Shown in pieces: positions 38,200 through 47,930 of a stretch of 64,000 nt of DNA. A model generated the notes under the pieces. The model ran no database searches. It was not told the DNA's origin and saw only the letters and a program-made list of their open reading frames with translations. Both the position numbers and the translations under genes were made by a program. Every line of letters starts with the position of its first letter. Position 1 is the stretch's first letter. The stretch is taken from assembly GCF_937888285.1 (NCBI RefSeq), contig NZ_CALART010000111.1, positions 1 through 64,000 of the forward strand, read 5' to 3'. The DNA is from an uncultured Aquimonas sp. GTDB taxonomy: Bacteria; Pseudomonadota; Gammaproteobacteria; Xanthomonadales; Xanthomonadaceae.

Positions 38200-40799
38200 G
38201 CGCCGGCGCCAGTGGCCCCGTCGGCGTGGATGCCGCGCGCTGGGCCGCGCTGTCCGAGCGCCTCGACGCGCTGCTCGATCTGCCGGTCGACGCGCGCGAG
38301 TCGCTGCTGGTCGATCTCGCGGCCGACGAAGCCGAAGCCCTGCGAGGCTGGCTGCGCGCGATCGAGCAGTCGGCGGGCCTGCTGGAGCGCGAGCCAGAGG
38401 CGGCAGCCCCGGATCGGGTCGGGCCCTGGCGATTGATCGCGCCAGTCGGGCGCGGCGGCATGGGCGAGGTCTGGCGCGGCGAGCGCGCCGACGGCGCCTT
38501 CCAGCGCGAAGTCGCGATCAAGTTCCTGCGCCTGGACCGCCCGCAGGCGGCGCGCAGCATCGCCCGCGAGCGCGCCCTGCTGGCGCGGCTGCGACATCCC
38601 GGCATCGCCCAGCTTCTGGACGGCGGCATGAGCGCCGACGGCCGGCCCTGGCTGGTCACCGAATGGGTCGAGGGGCGCGCCTTCGACGCCTGGCTGCGTG
38701 AGGTGAATCCGACCCTGCGACAGCGCGTGGATCTCGTGCTGGCGCTGGCGCGGGCAGTGGCCTACGCCCACGGCCAGCGCGTGCTGCATCGGGATCTGAA
38801 GCCCGCCAATGTGCGCGTCGAGGCGGACGGCAGCCCGCGCCTGCTCGACTTCGGCATCGGCGAGCTCCTCGAAGCCGAGCCCGGCAGCACCCGCGAGGCC
38901 GCGCTGACGCCGGAGTTCGCCGCACCCGAGCAGCTGCGCGGCGAGCCCGCGGATGTGCGCAGCGATGTGCATGCGCTGGGCACGCTGCTGTGGTTCGCGC
39001 TGTGCGAGCGGCCGCCGCACGGCAGCGATGCACGCGCCTTGGCCGAGCTGGTCGAGCGGGTCTGCCAGCGCGATGCGGAGCCGCCGAGCCGGCATGCGCG
39101 CATCAACGGTGTCGATGCCGATCTCGATGCGATCGCGCTGAGGGCGTTGGCGCGCGCGCCGCAGCAGCGCTACGCCAGCGCCGACGCGCTGGCGCTGGAT
39201 CTGGAACGCTGGCTGGCAGGCGACAGCGTCGACGCGCGCCTGCCCGGACGCGCCGAGCGCCTGCTTCGGGCGGTTAGGCGACACCCGCTGGAGTCCGTAC
39301 TCGCGCTTGCCCTGCTGCTCGCCCTTGGCGGTGGTTTCCTAGTCGCGCGCGAAGAGGCCCGCCGCGCCGACAGCGCGCGCCTGCAGGCGGAGCAGGACCG
39401 CGATGCCGCACTCGCCGAGGCCGACCGCGGCGAGCGCCTGGTCGACACCTTTGCCGGCCTGTTCGCCGAGGCCGGCGCCGAGCAGGCGCTGACCGCCAAC
39501 GCCTGGCTGGATCGCGCCCGCGATGCCGCGCTGCGGCTGGTCGAGAGCGATGCGGCTGCGGGTCAGGCCCTGCTGGTGCGTCTGGCTGCGGTCGAGCAGG
39601 ACCGCGGCGAGCATGCGCGCGCGCTGGCCCTGCTGGAGCGGGTTGCCAGCCGGTCGAACGATCTCGATCCCGAACTGCGTGCCCGCGCCGCCTGTCGCCG
39701 CGGCAGCGCGCTGGCCATGTTGGGCCGCGAGGCCGAGGCGATCGTCGTCTACGACGCTGCCATCCAAGAGGCCGACGCCTTGCAGGGCAGCGCCCGGCTG
39801 GTCCGCGTCGACTGCCTGCAGGGGCGCGCCAATCTCGCGCTGTTCCGCGGCGAGGCGCGCGCGGAGGAGCTTGCGCTGGGCGCGCAGGCGCTGGCCGAAC
39901 TCGATGCACTGAGCGCCACGGGCGATCTGCGCTGGCGCCGCGCCAGCCTGCTGTACACGCTGGCCGCTCTGCTCGATCTCTCCGGCCGCGACGCCGAAGC
40001 GGCGCAGCGCTACGGCGAAGTCATGGCGCTCGATGAAGCCCTTGGCAATACCGAGAGTACCGACCACGCCACCCTGATCGCCTCGCGCGCCGGCGCCCTG
40101 CAGCGCGCCGGCGACTGGGCCGCCGCCGACGCCGACTACACGCGCGCCATCGCCTTGCATGCGCGGCTGGCGCCCGAGCATCCCAACCTAGGCTCACACC
40201 GCGCCAATCTCGCCGGGCTCAAGGCCCTGCGTGGCGACGCCGAAGGCGCGGCCGCGCAGGCCGAGGCGGCGCTGGCGATGCCCCACCTGCACGCAGTGGC
40301 GCGCGCCAATGCGCTGTACGCGCTGGGGCAGGCGCAGGCCTTGGCGGGTGAACACGGCACTGCCCTCGCCACGCTCGACGCCGCCGCGCAGGCCTACGGC
40401 GAAGCCGGCCAGCCGGCACGGGCGCTGCGTCCACGTATCAAACAGGTGCGCGTCCACGTGCTGGCCCAGCAGTGGGCGGCCGCGCAGGCGCTGTACGACG
40501 CGCTCGATGCCGAAACACGAGAGGCCCGGCCCGCCCAGCGCGCCGAGCTGCTGCGCGAGGGCGTGGCCCTGCAGCGCGCACGCGGCGACCTCGATGCGGC
40601 GCGCGCTCTCGCCGAGGCTCTGGACGCCCTCGTCGTGGCGACGCCGTCGGGCCATCCGCTCCGGCAACTCGTCGCACTGGAACAGCTGCAGCTGCGCGCC
40701 GACGCCCGCGAGCCGGTGGCCGCGGAGATCGAGGGTCTGCAGGTGGAGCTGTCGAAGCAGCTGGCGCCGACGCATCCGGCCTTGAAGGCGCGGCCCTGA
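38196..40799 (+). CDS. Membrane Ser/Thr protein kinase with C-terminal TPR domain
   Basis: 867 residues. A short N-terminal helical region is followed by the kinase domain about 76-345: glycine loop GRGGMGEV (86-93), lysine in VAIKF (109), HRDLKPAN (198-205), DFG (218-220), APEQLRG and SDVHALGTLLW. One transmembrane helix lies at about 366-383. The rest is Ala/Leu/Arg-rich TPR-like helices (e.g. LVRLAAVEQDRGEHARALALLE). Co-translated with the ECF sigma factor, it probably relays an envelope signal to it. Confidence 0.92.
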   Translation: MSAGASGPVGVDAARWAALSERLDALLDLPVDARESLLVDLAADEAEALRGWLRAIEQSAGLLEREPEAAAPDRVGPWRLIAPVGRGGMGEVWRGERADGAFQREVAIKFLRLDRPQAARSIARERALLARLRHPGIAQLLDGGMSADGRPWLVTEWVEGRAFDAWLREVNPTLRQRVDLVLALARAVAYAHGQRVLHRDLKPANVRVEADGSPRLLDFGIGELLEAEPGSTREAALTPEFAAPEQLRGEPADVRSDVHALGTLLWFALCERPPHGSDARALAELVERVCQRDAEPPSRHARINGVDADLDAIALRALARAPQQRYASADALALDLERWLAGDSVDARLPGRAERLLRAVRRHPLESVLALALLLALGGGFLVAREEARRADSARLQAEQDRDAALAEADRGERLVDTFAGLFAEAGAEQALTANAWLDRARDAALRLVESDAAAGQALLVRLAAVEQDRGEHARALALLERVASRSNDLDPELRARAACRRGSALAMLGREAEAIVVYDAAIQEADALQGSARLVRVDCLQGRANLALFRGEARAEELALGAQALAELDALSATGDLRWRRASLLYTLAALLDLSGRDAEAAQRYGEVMALDEALGNTESTDHATLIASRAGALQRAGDWAAADADYTRAIALHARLAPEHPNLGSHRANLAGLKALRGDAEGAAAQAEAALAMPHLHAVARANALYALGQAQALAGEHGTALATLDAAAQAYGEAGQPARALRPRIKQVRVHVLAQQWAAAQALYDALDAETREARPAQRAELLREGVALQRARGDLDAARALAEALDALVVATPSGHPLRQLVALEQLQLRADAREPVAAEIEGLQVELSKQLAPTHPALKARP

Positions 40800-40865
40800 G
40801 GTCGCAATAGAAGTGGCTCGCGCTGCGCTCGGCGAGCGTGGATTGAGGTCAGCGCGGGCCGGGTC

Positions 40866-41324
40866 TCAGCCGGTTTCCATCGCCTGCGCCGCACGCTGCC
40901 GGATCACCCCCAGCAGTGCCGCCAGCCCGTTGCTGCGGGTCGGCGACAGGTGCTTGGCCAAGCCGATGTCGGCGACGTAGGTCGGCTCGGTAGCGGCGAT
41001 CTCGGCGGCGCTGCGGCCGGAGTAGACGCGCAGGGCCAGGTAGATCAGGCCGGAAACAATCGTCGAGTCGCTGGTGGCGTGGAAGACGAGCTTGTCGGCA
41101 TCGCCCTCGGACACCACCCAGACCATCGACTGGCAGGCCGTGAGCCGGTTGGCCTCGGTCTTCCATTCCTCCGGAAAGGCCGGCAGCTTCTTGCCGAGGT
41201 CGATCAGGTACTGGTAGCGCTCGGACCAGTCGCCGAAGAAGGCGAACTCTGCGGCGATCTCGGACTGCGCTTCGGCGGCGCTGGGCTCCAGCGGGAAGGG
41301 GCTGTCGCGGGTGATGGCAGTCAT
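40866..41324 (-). CDS. sufE: SufE family sulfur acceptor protein
   Basis: 152 residues from ATG 41324. The active-site cysteine is in NRLTACQSMVWVV, and FFGDWSERYQYLIDLGKKLP and HLSPTRSNGLAALLGVI are typical of SufE. SufE takes persulfide sulfur from the desulfurase SufS for iron-sulfur cluster assembly. No suf genes are adjacent. The start lies 10 nt after the cysS stop, so the two are probably co-transcribed. Confidence 0.94.
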   Translation of the reverse strand: MTAITRDSPFPLEPSAAEAQSEIAAEFAFFGDWSERYQYLIDLGKKLPAFPEEWKTEANRLTACQSMVWVVSEGDADKLVFHATSDSTIVSGLIYLALRVYSGRSAAEIAATEPTYVADIGLAKHLSPTRSNGLAALLGVIRQRAAQAMETG

Positions 41325-41334
41325 CGGATCGCGC

Positions 41335-42705
<1,371 letters not shown>

Positions 42706-43062
42706 AGGCCGCGGAGTTTAGCGGCTAAGGCCCGATCGGCCAGCATGCCCGGCTTCAGACTCGCGAATCCGTTCTATGGCTTGGCCTGGGGGTGATGTGG
42801 GCGGGCCGCGACGGCTCGGGGCTGCTGCCTTAACGAATTTCTACAGCGCCGATTCAGCGCCGGGCTGCTTGAATCCGGCCCACGCTGCGCGATGGAACGC
42901 GCGACCCTGGCACCGACCCGGCACTGAAGACCGAAGGCGGCGCCGACCGATACCGAACTCGCCCCAGCCTGCCGTGCACGCAGGCGCGAAGCCGTACCGC
43001 GCTAAGACCCGCTGGATGGCGGCGTCGGCGAGGGTCGGATTCGCACCGACCAGGAGTCCGTA
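42706..43062. other. Intergenic region upstream of cysS and the glycine-zipper gene
   Basis: 357 nt between divergent genes. No gene is supported. A small stem GCCTGC...GCAGGC is at about 42967-42985. Promoters for both directions are expected; none is clear. AGGAG before 43063 is the ribosome site of the next gene. Confidence 0.4.
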
Positions 43063-43596
43063 ATGACGCAGCCCCGCCGCATCCTCCTCGCCTCGTGCGC
43101 CCTGCTGGCCGCCGCCACTGCGGGCGCCCAGCCCGGGCCGAGCACCGAGAACGTGCGCTTCACCTATGCGACCGTGCTGAGCGCCACTCCGGTCTACGAG
43201 ACGATCCGCTTCTCCGAGCCCCGCGAGGAATGCGCCGAGGAGCGCGTGGTCTATCGCGAGCGCGACTCCGGCACCGCCGGCACCGTGATCGGCGCGATCG
43301 TCGGCGCCGCGGTCGGCAACCAAGTCGGCGATGGCAGCGGCCGCCGCGCAGCGACCGTGGCCGGCGCGGTGGCGGGTGGCGCCATCGGCCGCAACGTCGA
43401 CCGCAACAACAGCCCCGAGCGTCGCTACGAGGGCACCGAAACGCGCTGCCAGATGGTCGAAGTGACCCGCGAGGAGCGTCGCCTGTCCGGCTACGACGTC
43501 GAGTACCGCCTGAAGGACGAGGTCTTCTTCGCGCGCCTGCCCTATGACCCGGGCAACAACCTGCGCGTGCGCGTCAGCGTGACGCCGGTCGAATAA
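43063..43596 (+). CDS. Glycine-zipper 2TM domain protein (SlyB/17-kDa antigen-like)
   Basis: 177 residues with AGGAG about 8 nt upstream. A signal peptide ends ATAGA, with no lipobox. The Gly-zipper segment is GTAGTVIGAIVGAAVGNQVGDG and ATVAGAVAGGAIGRNVDRN (about 70-115). A charged domain with CQMVEVTREERRLSGYDVEYRLKDEVF follows. Such envelope proteins insert small-residue helices in the outer or inner membrane and often respond to stress; exact function unknown. Confidence 0.88.
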   Translation: MTQPRRILLASCALLAAATAGAQPGPSTENVRFTYATVLSATPVYETIRFSEPREECAEERVVYRERDSGTAGTVIGAIVGAAVGNQVGDGSGRRAATVAGAVAGGAIGRNVDRNNSPERRYEGTETRCQMVEVTREERRLSGYDVEYRLKDEVFFARLPYDPGNNLRVRVSVTPVE

Positions 43597-43631
43597 GCGC
43601 GGCCTCAGTCGAAAGTCTCATGCGGGCCGGC

Positions 43632-43660
43632 TTGCTGGCCCCCGCCCCCTGTGCCATTCT
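43632..43660 (+). promoter_or_regulatory. Weak sigma-70-like promoter candidate for the arg leader
   Basis: TTGCTG (43632-43637) and CATTCT (43655-43660) are separated by 17 nt and lie just before the leader ATG at 43669. Matches to consensus are 3 of 6 each. If used, the transcript would be almost leaderless. Confidence 0.25.
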
Positions 43661-43668
43661 CCGCCCCC

Positions 43669-43770
43669 ATGTTCACCAAGCCCGCCGACGCCGATGTCCT
43701 GACCAGCGCCTACATGGCGGCTGGCATGACGTCGCGCGCGCGCCGACTGGAATCCCACATCGCTGGGTAA
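43669..43770 (+). CDS. Putative arginine leader peptide upstream of argF'
   Basis: 33 codons, ATG to TAA, ending TSRARRLESHIAG with three Arg codons (CGC, CGC, CGA) in four positions near the end. The terminator hairpin begins 30 nt after the stop, and argF' starts about 45 nt after the terminator. This is the arrangement of ribosome-mediated attenuators. No Shine-Dalgarno sequence is visible. The peptide is not recognised. The alternative is a chance ORF: Arg codons are common at this GC content, so conservation in relatives is the key test. Confidence 0.5.
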   Translation: MFTKPADADVLTSAYMAAGMTSRARRLESHIAG

Positions 43771-43800
43771 TTCCGCGCGTACTCCACGCAGCTGTTACGG

Positions 43801-43827
43801 AAAGCCCGGCCTGTGCGCCGGGCTTTT
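43801..43827 (+). terminator. Intrinsic terminator (attenuator candidate) before argF'
   Basis: GCCCGGC (43804-43810) pairs with GCCGGGC (43817-43823) around CTGTGC, with AAA before and TTTT after. It lies 204 nt after the glycine-zipper stop and 45 nt before the argF' ATG. Either it ends the upstream gene with an argF' promoter squeezed into 45 nt, or, more likely, argF' transcription passes through it. Confidence 0.8.
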
Positions 43828-43871
43828 GCGTTTCTGGGCCACGAAATCCACATCACGACGAGAACTGACGG

Positions 43872-44888
43872 ATGAATGCACCGCTGATGAGCCACTTCCT
43901 GAACACGCAGGACTGGAGCCGCGAGGGCCTGGATGCGCTGCTGCAGCAGGCGGCTGCGTTCAAGCGCAGCAAGCTGGGCGAGCAGATGCGCGGGCGCTCG
44001 ATCGCGCTCGTGTTCTTCAATCCGTCGATGCGCACGCGCACCAGCTTCGAACTGGGCGCTTTCCAGATGGGCGGCCACGCCATCGTGCTGCAGCCCGGCA
44101 AGGACGCCTGGCCGATCGAGTTCGACCTCGGCACGGTGATGGACGGCGACACCGAGGAGCATATCGCCGAGGTGGCGCGCGTGCTGGCGCGCTATGTCGA
44201 CCTGATCGGCGTGCGTGCGTTTCCGAAGTTCCAGGACTGGTCGGTGGACCGCGAGGACAAGGTGCTGCGCGCCTTCGCCAAGTACTCGACCGTGCCGGTG
44301 ATCAATATGGAGACGATCACCCACCCCTGCCAGGAGCTGGCGCATGCGCTGGCCCTGCGCGAGCACTTCGGCACCGACGACCTGCGCGGCAAGAAGTACG
44401 TGCTGACCTGGACCTACCACCCCAAGCCGCTGAACACCGCGGTCGCCAACTCGGCGCTGACCATCGCCACGCGGCTGGGCATGGACGTGACCCTGCTGTG
44501 CCCTACGCCCGAATACGTGCTCGACGAGCGCTACATGCGCTGGGCCGCCGACAACGTCGAGGAAGCCAAGGGCAGCTTCCGCGTCAGCCACGATCCCGAT
44601 GAGGCCTATGCCGGCGCGCATGTGGTGTACGCCAAGAGCTGGGGCGCGATTCCCTACTTCGGCCGCTGGGACGAAGAGAAGCCCATCCGCGACGCCCACA
44701 AGCACTTCATCGTCGACGAACGCAAGATGGCGCTGACCGACAACGGCGTGTTCAGCCACTGCCTGCCCCTGCGCCGCAACGTCAAAGCCACCGACGCCGT
44801 CATGGACAGCCCCGCCTGCATCGCCATCAACGAAGCCGAGAACAGGCTGCATGTGCAGAAGGCCATCATGGCCACGCTGCTGCGCTGA
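43872..44888 (+). CDS. argF': N-acetylornithine carbamoyltransferase
   Basis: 338 residues. The sequence follows the Xanthomonas AOTCase pattern closely from HFLNTQDWSREG onward. The carbamoyl-phosphate motif is FFNPSMRTRTSFE; the proline-containing loop is GKDAWPIEFDLGTVMDGDTEEH, the feature that distinguishes AOTCase from ornithine carbamoyltransferase. Also THPCQELAHALAL and FSHCLPLRRNVKATDAVMDSP. It converts N-acetylornithine to N-acetylcitrulline. First structural gene of the arg cluster; the start could also be M6 at 43887. Confidence 0.96.
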   Translation: MNAPLMSHFLNTQDWSREGLDALLQQAAAFKRSKLGEQMRGRSIALVFFNPSMRTRTSFELGAFQMGGHAIVLQPGKDAWPIEFDLGTVMDGDTEEHIAEVARVLARYVDLIGVRAFPKFQDWSVDREDKVLRAFAKYSTVPVINMETITHPCQELAHALALREHFGTDDLRGKKYVLTWTYHPKPLNTAVANSALTIATRLGMDVTLLCPTPEYVLDERYMRWAADNVEEAKGSFRVSHDPDEAYAGAHVVYAKSWGAIPYFGRWDEEKPIRDAHKHFIVDERKMALTDNGVFSHCLPLRRNVKATDAVMDSPACIAINEAENRLHVQKAIMATLLR

Positions 44889-44901
44889 GCGCAGCAGCGA
44901 C

Positions 44902-45076
44902 GGGATTCGGGATTGGGGATTCGGGATTCGTTAGAGCAACTTCGCTTTGGCGCCCTGAACTGTCCGAGCCCGCATGACTTGATCGCTCTTCAACATCCGC
45001 TTTGTTTGCCCGCCCTCTCCCCAAGGACCGCCGCATGCCCGCTTCAGCGAATCCCGAATCCCCAATCCCGAATCCC
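44902..45076. repeat. 29-bp perfect inverted repeats spanning the argF'-argG junction
   Basis: The left arm 44902-44930 is built of 7-base GGGATTC/GGGATTG units; the right arm 45048-45076 is its exact reverse complement. They enclose 117 nt. The right arm lies inside the argG reading frame and encodes NPESPIPNP. A similar heptamer array occurs at 61454-61504. It looks like a non-autonomous dispersed element. Confidence 0.85.
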
Positions 45077-46264
45077 GGCACGAGAATCGTGCTCGCCTTC
45101 TCCGGCGGCCTCGACACCAGCTTCTGCATTCCCTGGCTGCGCGAGCGCGGCTATGAGGTGCATACCGTGTTCGCCGACACTGGCGGCGTGGATGCCGAGG
45201 AGCGCGCCTACATCGAGGCCCGCGCGGTCGAACTGGGCGCGGCCAGCCACGTCACCGTCGACGGTGGCCCGGCGATCTGGGAGGGCTTCGTCAAGCCCTT
45301 CGTCTGGGCCGGCGAGGCCTACCAAGGCCAGTACCCGCTGCTGGTGTCGGACCGCTACCTGATCGTCGATGCCGCGCTCAAGCGCTGCGATGAGCTGGGT
45401 ACCAAGCTGATCGCGCACGGCTGCACCGGCATGGGCAATGACCAGGTGCGCTTCGATCTGGCGGTGAAGGCGCAGGGCGACTACGTGATCGTGGCGCCGA
45501 TCCGCGAGATCCAGAAGGAGCACACCCAGACCCGCGCCTACGAGCAGGCGTATCTGGAGGCGCGTGGCTTCGAAGTCCGCGCCAAGCAGAAGAGCTACAC
45601 GATCAACGAGAACCTGCTGGGCGTGACCATGTCCGGCGGTGAGATCGATCGTTGGGAAGCCCCGGGCGAGGGCGCCCGCGGGCTCTGCGCCAAGCGCGCC
45701 GACTGGCCGGCCGCACCGCTGCAGCTGCGGATCGGTTTCGAGCGCGGCGAGGCGGTGTCGATCAACGGCGAGCGCATGGCCGGTGCGGCGCTGTTGGCGC
45801 GGCTCAACGCCGAGTTCGCGAAGTACGGCGTGGGCCGCGGCCTGTACACCGGCGACACCACGATCGGCCTGAAGGGCCGGATCATCTTTGAAGCACCGGG
45901 CCTGATCGCCCTGCTCACCGCCCATCGCGCGCTGGAAGAAACGGTGCTGACCAAGCAGCAGAACCGCTTCAAGCCCGAGGTCGCGCGCAAATGGGTGGAG
46001 CTGGTCTACGAGGGCTTCTACCACGACCCGCTGAAGTACGACCTGGAGGCCTTCCTCGCCAGCTCGCAGGCCAAGGTCAATGGCGAAGTCACGCTGGAAA
46101 CGCACGGTGCCCGGGTCGACGCGGTGGCGGTGAGCTCGCCGCACATCCTGAACGCCAAGGGCGCGGTCTACGCGCAGTCGGCAGACTGGGGCGTGGAAGA
46201 GGCCGAGGGCTTCATCAAGCTGTTCGGCATGAGCAGCACGCTGTGGGCGGAAGTGAACAAGTAA
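45035..46264 (+). CDS. argG: Argininosuccinate synthase
   Basis: 409 residues from ATG 45035, chosen because AAGGA lies 7 nt upstream. The ATP pyrophosphatase P-loop is AFSGGLDTSFC. Also HGCTGMGNDQVRFDL and TRAYEQAYLEARGFEVRAKQKSYTINENLLG. It joins citrulline and aspartate. The first about 16 residues (MPASANPESPIPNPGT) precede the conserved IVLAFSGG and are largely encoded by a dispersed repeat arm. If that lead is dispensable, the ancestral start may have been nearer the P-loop (GTG at about 45088). Confidence 0.95.
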   Translation: MPASANPESPIPNPGTRIVLAFSGGLDTSFCIPWLRERGYEVHTVFADTGGVDAEERAYIEARAVELGAASHVTVDGGPAIWEGFVKPFVWAGEAYQGQYPLLVSDRYLIVDAALKRCDELGTKLIAHGCTGMGNDQVRFDLAVKAQGDYVIVAPIREIQKEHTQTRAYEQAYLEARGFEVRAKQKSYTINENLLGVTMSGGEIDRWEAPGEGARGLCAKRADWPAAPLQLRIGFERGEAVSINGERMAGAALLARLNAEFAKYGVGRGLYTGDTTIGLKGRIIFEAPGLIALLTAHRALEETVLTKQQNRFKPEVARKWVELVYEGFYHDPLKYDLEAFLASSQAKVNGEVTLETHGARVDAVAVSSPHILNAKGAVYAQSADWGVEEAEGFIKLFGMSSTLWAEVNK

Positions 46265-46276
46265 TCCCGTCTTGAG

Positions 46277-46316
46277 CCCCTCTCCCCCGGGGAGAGGGGT
46301 TGGGGAGAGGGTCCGG
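46277..46316. repeat. CCCCTCTCCCC palindrome between argG and argE
   Basis: CCCCTCTCCCCCGGGGAGAGGGG forms a near-perfect hairpin, followed by TTGGGGAGAGGG. The same family occurs at 47931, 48111 and 50408. It lies in a 105-nt gap and could act as a transcript processing or attenuating structure within the operon. Confidence 0.75.
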
Positions 46317-46369
46317 GCGAAGCCGAGCCTTCAATCCACGACCCCGTATGGCCACGGCAGACCCAATCC

Positions 46370-47449
46370 ATGCTCGACCGCATCCTCCATCACCTTGAAA
46401 AGCTGGTCGCCTTCGACACCCGCAATCCACCGCGTGAGATCGGGCGCTCGATGTTCGACTACCTGCAGCAGGCGCTGCCGGGTTTCCGCTTCCAGCTCAC
46501 CGACTTCGGTGCCGGCGCGATCGCTCTGCTGGCGGTGCGCGGCAACCCGAAGCGCGTGTTCAACGTGCACATGGACACCGTGCCCGACTCGCCGCACTGG
46601 AGCGCCGATCCGCACCTGCTGCGCGTCACTGCGGACCGGGCGATCGGCCTCGGCGCCTGCGACATCAAGGGCGCTGCCGCCTGCCTGATCACTGCCGCGG
46701 AACAGACGCAGGGCGATGCGGCCTTCCTGTTCACCACCGATGAAGAAGCCAACGACGCGCGCTGCATCGCCGGCTTCCTCGCCCAGGGCCACGCCTTCGT
46801 CGAAGCCATCGTCGCCGAGCCCACGCAGGCGCGGGCGGTGCTGGCGCATCGCGGCATCAGCTCGGTGCTGATGAAGTTCAAGGGCACGGCCGGCCATGCT
46901 TCGGGTGCGCAGGCGATGGAGCAGAGCGCCCTGCACCAGGCGATCCGCTTCGGCGGGCGCGCGCTGGACTTCGTGCAGACCCAGGCCGGCGAGAGCTTCG
47001 GTGGCCTGCAGGGCCTGCGCTTCAACATCGGTCGCGTCGAGGGCGGCATCAAGGCCAACATGATCGCGCCGGCCGCCGAGCTGCGCTTCGGCTTCCGCCC
47101 GCTGCCCTCGCACTCGATCGACGGCCTGCACGACACCTTCCGCGGCTTCGCCGCAGCCGAAGCCTTGGCCCACTACGAGGAGACTTTCCGCGGCCCTTCG
47201 CTGCCCTCGGGCGGCGACACCGCGGAGAAGTTCGCCCGCGCTGAGGCGCTGGTGGCCGAGCTCGGGCTGCCGGTCGGCCCGGCCGTGGACTTCTGGACCG
47301 AGGCCTCGCTGTTCTCCGCGGCCGGGCTCACCGCGATCGTGTACGGCCCAGGCGACATCGCCCAGGCGCATACGGCCGATGAGTGGGTGGCGCTGGAGCA
47401 GCTGGAGGCGGTGGGGAGGACGTACTTGCGGCTGTTTGGTGGCGCATGA
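46370..47449 (+). CDS. argE: N-acetylcitrulline/acetylornithine deacetylase (M20 family)
   Basis: 359 residues. The M20 metal site is visible: HMDTVPDS, GACDIKGAAAC and the acid pair in TTDEEANDARC. The dimerisation domain begins HRGISSVLMKFKGTAGHASG. With an AOTCase in the same cluster, the expected substrate is N-acetylcitrulline, as in Xanthomonas, giving citrulline for ArgG. It overlaps the next small gene by 4 nt. Confidence 0.93.
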   Translation: MLDRILHHLEKLVAFDTRNPPREIGRSMFDYLQQALPGFRFQLTDFGAGAIALLAVRGNPKRVFNVHMDTVPDSPHWSADPHLLRVTADRAIGLGACDIKGAAACLITAAEQTQGDAAFLFTTDEEANDARCIAGFLAQGHAFVEAIVAEPTQARAVLAHRGISSVLMKFKGTAGHASGAQAMEQSALHQAIRFGGRALDFVQTQAGESFGGLQGLRFNIGRVEGGIKANMIAPAAELRFGFRPLPSHSIDGLHDTFRGFAAAEALAHYEETFRGPSLPSGGDTAEKFARAEALVAELGLPVGPAVDFWTEASLFSAAGLTAIVYGPGDIAQAHTADEWVALEQLEAVGRTYLRLFGGA

Positions 47450-47823
47450 AGATGACCGACGGCCAGGCGGCCCCAGAGGCCTTGGCGGCATTCTGCGATG
47501 AGGTAGCTCAACTGCTTAGTACAGGAGATTTCCATGCCTTGGCATCGAAGTTTGGCTACGCGCTGGCCTTCGAGCGGGACCCTGCTACAGCCATCCGCGA
47601 TGACCTGTCAGCCATCCTCACAGAGCTGGGCGCAGCTTCCTTCGCGCCACCATCCTCTCTTCCTTCTGTGAGTTGCTTCGAGCCGAATGACACCGCTCTG
47701 ATCGCCTCAGTTGAGCAGCGCATTCCTACGAACAATGGGCGCCACGTGCTGATTGAACTCGTTGTCTCCGAACACGCGGCCGAAAGGCACCTTGTACTGG
47801 AGCAGATCAGCGCGGCGGACTAG
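47446..47823 (+). CDS. Hypothetical protein inside the arginine cluster
   Basis: 125 residues; the ATG overlaps the argE stop (ATGA). No family is recognised. The sequence looks like a small alpha/beta protein (LAAFCDEVAQLLSTGDFHALASKFGYALAFERDPATAIRDDL, then HVLIELVVSEHAAERHLVLEQI), faintly like NTF2-fold proteins. GC content and codon use are visibly lower than in argE and argAB, suggesting recent acquisition. It is followed by a repeat-rich 471-nt gap. Confidence 0.6.
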   Translation: MKMTDGQAAPEALAAFCDEVAQLLSTGDFHALASKFGYALAFERDPATAIRDDLSAILTELGAASFAPPSSLPSVSCFEPNDTALIASVEQRIPTNNGRHVLIELVVSEHAAERHLVLEQISAAD

Positions 47824-47930
47824 GTGGTCCAGCGAATGCTGCCGGGCGGTGAGACTCGGTTCGGTTGTTCCATGTGCTTACTGAATCAGACTGCCGTTGA
47901 CCTTGCGACGGCTTCAAGCGAAGCGAGCAA

